The notes under the pieces were generated by a model. It was not told the DNA's origin. It saw only the letters and a list, made by a program, of their open reading frames with translations, and did no database searches. Shown piece by piece: positions 5,227 to 6,492 of a stretch of DNA of 6,492 nt (positions are counted from its first letter, which is position 1; every line of letters begins with the position of its first letter). The translations under genes were made by a program, and so were the position numbers. Source of the stretch: Methanocella sp. (lineage in GTDB: Archaea; Halobacteriota; Methanocellia; Methanocellales; Methanocellaceae); the NCBI RefSeq assembly GCF_035506375.1, contig NZ_DATJPM010000079.1, positions 1 through 6,492 on the forward strand. Reading direction: 5' to 3'.

Positions 5227-5404
5227 CATTAAAAAATTAATAAGAGCGCCCTAAGACTTTTTCAGCCACGAAGCTACTCTAAGCTGGCCTGAAGTGGCTC
5301 GAAGACTTTTAAATGATTATGCTGCCTTCTTATTTTTGTTGTATAAGCCCGCTAAGAGCATACAAGTCTTCGCGGACTTTGATGCTCTTCGAGGGCTTAA
5401 GCCC
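5227..5404 (+). repeat. Intergenic repeat element, short copy
   Basis: Second copy of the element at 3111-3415, same orientation. Its 5' part (5227-5341) contains the exact 19-mer 5261-5279 and GGCCTGAAGTG (5286-5296). Within it, C(G/T)AAG or TGAAG words recur every 10-11 bp. The 3' part is a compact hairpin (5344-5399) whose inner AAGTCTTCGCGGACTT (5364-5379) matches 3378-3393 with one change and is the reverse complement of 3265-3279. It fills most of the spacer between divergent nre and the HD-domain gene. No gene is seen in 5160-5448. Confidence 0.75.
5344..5399. repeat. Long hairpin before the HD-domain gene
   Basis: Bases 5344-5361 pair with 5382-5399 over 18 positions with two mismatches. 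After a two-base internal mismatch, AAGTC (5364-5368) pairs with GACTT (5375-5379) around a TTCGCG loop. The structure ends 17 bp before the predicted TATA box of the plus-strand gene at 5449, so it is unlikely to be in that mRNA. In the opposite direction it lies upstream of nre. It may be a protein-binding site, an insertion remnant or a barrier to transcription; no T-run follows on the plus strand. Confidence 0.65.
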
Positions 5405-5416
5405 TCCACCCATAGC

Positions 5417-5425
5417 TTAATATTT
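5417..5425 (+). promoter_or_regulatory. TATA box of the HD-domain gene
   Basis: TTAATATTT centred about 28 nt before the ATG at 5449, predicting transcription start at or within a few bases of the start codon. The absence of any Shine-Dalgarno sequence before this ATG fits a leaderless mRNA, common in archaea. Confidence 0.5.
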
Positions 5426-5448
5426 TCACGCTGCATACGCGTTCTGGC

Positions 5449-6492
5449 ATGCGCAGGAAGCTATCGGCGGACATCGAGGCCGCCATCGAAATGGATAACC
5501 GGGCCTTCGACAGCTCGCTGTCCCGGTACGCGACGAAAAACTCGTCCGCCGACCGCCGCAGGCCCGACCACGAGGACATCCGGCGGCCGTTCTTCCACGA
5601 CGGCGACCGCATCATGCATTCCCGGGCCTACGCCCGGTATATCGATAAGACCCAGGTGTTCTACCTCATCAAGAACGACCACATCACCCACCGGGTCCTC
5701 CACGTCCAGCTCGTGTCCAAGATCGCCCGCATGATCGGCCGGGGCCTGCTTTTGAATGAGGACCTCATCGAGGCCATCGCCCTGGGCCACGACATCGGCC
5801 ACGTGCCCTACGGGCACGACGGCGAGAAGTACCTTTCAGCGGAGTGCCGGAGGCACGGCATCGGCAGCTTCCGGCACAACGTGCAGAGCGTCCGGGCGCT
5901 GGATAAGATCGAGGATTTAAACCTAACGCTTCAGGTGCTGGACGGCATCCTGGCCCACAATGGCGAAGCGCACGACCTCGTAATTAAGCCCGCGTTCGGC
6001 AAGACCTGGGAATCCTTTGATGTCGAGGTAAAATTTTGCGAAAGTACGGCCGAAGAGCACTCGGGCATCCTGCCCATGACGCTCGAGGCGTGCGTCGTCC
6101 GCGTATCCGATACGATCAGCTTCATCGGCCGGGACATCGAGGACGCCATCACCATCGGCCTCATCAAAAGGGATGAAATACCCAAAGAGTGCGCCGGGAT
6201 GCTGGGCGACAACAACCGGGATATCGTGAACAGCCTGGTCATCGACGCCATCGAGAACAGCTACGGCAGGGACCATATTGCCCTGAGCGGCGACACGGCG
6301 GCCGCCCTAAAAAAGTTAAGAGAGTTCAATAACACGAGCATCTACAACAACCCGAAGATCAAGTCCGAGGCCGGGAAGGTCGAGCGCATGTTCTCCATGC
6401 TCTTCGCCACGTTCCTGGAGGACCTGGAAAAGGGCGACAGGAACTCGCGCATTTATAAGAATTACCTGGATACGTTTTCCGGTGAGAAATTG
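5449..6492 (+). CDS. HD-domain dNTP triphosphohydrolase, dGTPase family (3' end cut by window)
   Basis: Members of this family hydrolyse dGTP or other dNTPs to the nucleoside and triphosphate in the cytoplasm, helping to control dNTP pools. The 348 codons in the window remain open at the edge. The dGTPase N-terminal block RPFFHDGDRIMHSRAY (46-61) and KTQVF (67-71) is clear. The metal-binding HD residues are H85 (HRVLHVQLV), H114-D115 in LGHDIGHVPYGHDGE (112-126), and D221 in VVRVSDTISF (216-225), followed by DIEDA. The family's F-HN-Q-S-R block is at 141-149. All four metal ligands are present, so it should be active. The start is the first ATG after an in-frame TAG (5413-5415), with no ribosome-binding site but a TATA box 28 nt upstream. 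It is divergent from nre. The substrate cannot be told from sequence; the archaeal protein may not prefer dGTP. Confidence 0.9.
   Translation, partial: MRRKLSADIEAAIEMDNRAFDSSLSRYATKNSSADRRRPDHEDIRRPFFHDGDRIMHSRAYARYIDKTQVFYLIKNDHITHRVLHVQLVSKIARMIGRGLLLNEDLIEAIALGHDIGHVPYGHDGEKYLSAECRRHGIGSFRHNVQSVRALDKIEDLNLTLQVLDGILAHNGEAHDLVIKPAFGKTWESFDVEVKFCESTAEEHSGILPMTLEACVVRVSDTISFIGRDIEDAITIGLIKRDEIPKECAGMLGDNNRDIVNSLVIDAIENSYGRDHIALSGDTAAALKKLREFNNTSIYNNPKIKSEAGKVERMFSMLFATFLEDLEKGDRNSRIYKNYLDTFSGEKL

Noticed and set aside
5294..5734. 146-codon plus-strand frame overlapping the HD-domain gene
   Set aside because: It starts in the intergenic element and continues as an out-of-frame, Ser/Thr/Arg-rich shadow of the dGTPase-family gene.

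Overview
The window looks like chromosomal DNA of a euryarchaeal methanogen, most plausibly Methanocella or a close relative. The reasons are archaeal TATA boxes about 26 nt before starts, an archaea-specific Nre repair protein ending in a PCNA-binding motif, hydrogenase-maturation genes, GC-rich coding DNA and AT-rich spacers. The genus is an inference from style; the archaeal assignment is firm.

Layout. Positions 1-284 hold no gene. They contain a repeat block: a perfect 33-bp inverted repeat (1-33 and 208-240) enclosing two copies of a G-rich unit, then more CCGTG-type repeats that stop three bases short of the hypE stop codon. Positions 285-1892 (minus strand) are a tightly overlapped hypC-hypA-hypE operon for [NiFe]-hydrogenase cofactor assembly; hypB, hypD and hypF are not in the window. 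Divergent from it, 2134-3066 (plus) encodes an unrecognised membrane-anchored extracellular protein that appears to be built from two copies of one domain, and it ends in a clean hairpin/U-tract terminator.

Positions 3111-3415 are a gene-free spacer made of an intergenic repeat element. Next, on the minus strand, come a small two-helix membrane protein (3427-3828) and an Nre DNA-repair protein (3924-5159). The spacer at 5160-5448 carries a second, shorter copy of the same intergenic element, ending in a long hairpin. Divergent from nre, an HD-domain dNTP triphosphohydrolase of the dGTPase family (5449 onward, plus) runs off the right edge.

How the genes work together: HypC, HypA and HypE act in one pathway (Fe(CN)2CO ligand synthesis and nickel insertion). 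The Nre and dGTPase-like genes are divergent neighbours that both touch DNA metabolism, but a functional link is only a hypothesis. The least explained content is the two dispersed repeat families: the CACGG inverted-repeat element at the left edge, and the CGAAG-rich element whose two direct copies bracket the nre/membrane-protein pair. I see no CRISPR array, tRNA, rRNA, transposase or defence system.
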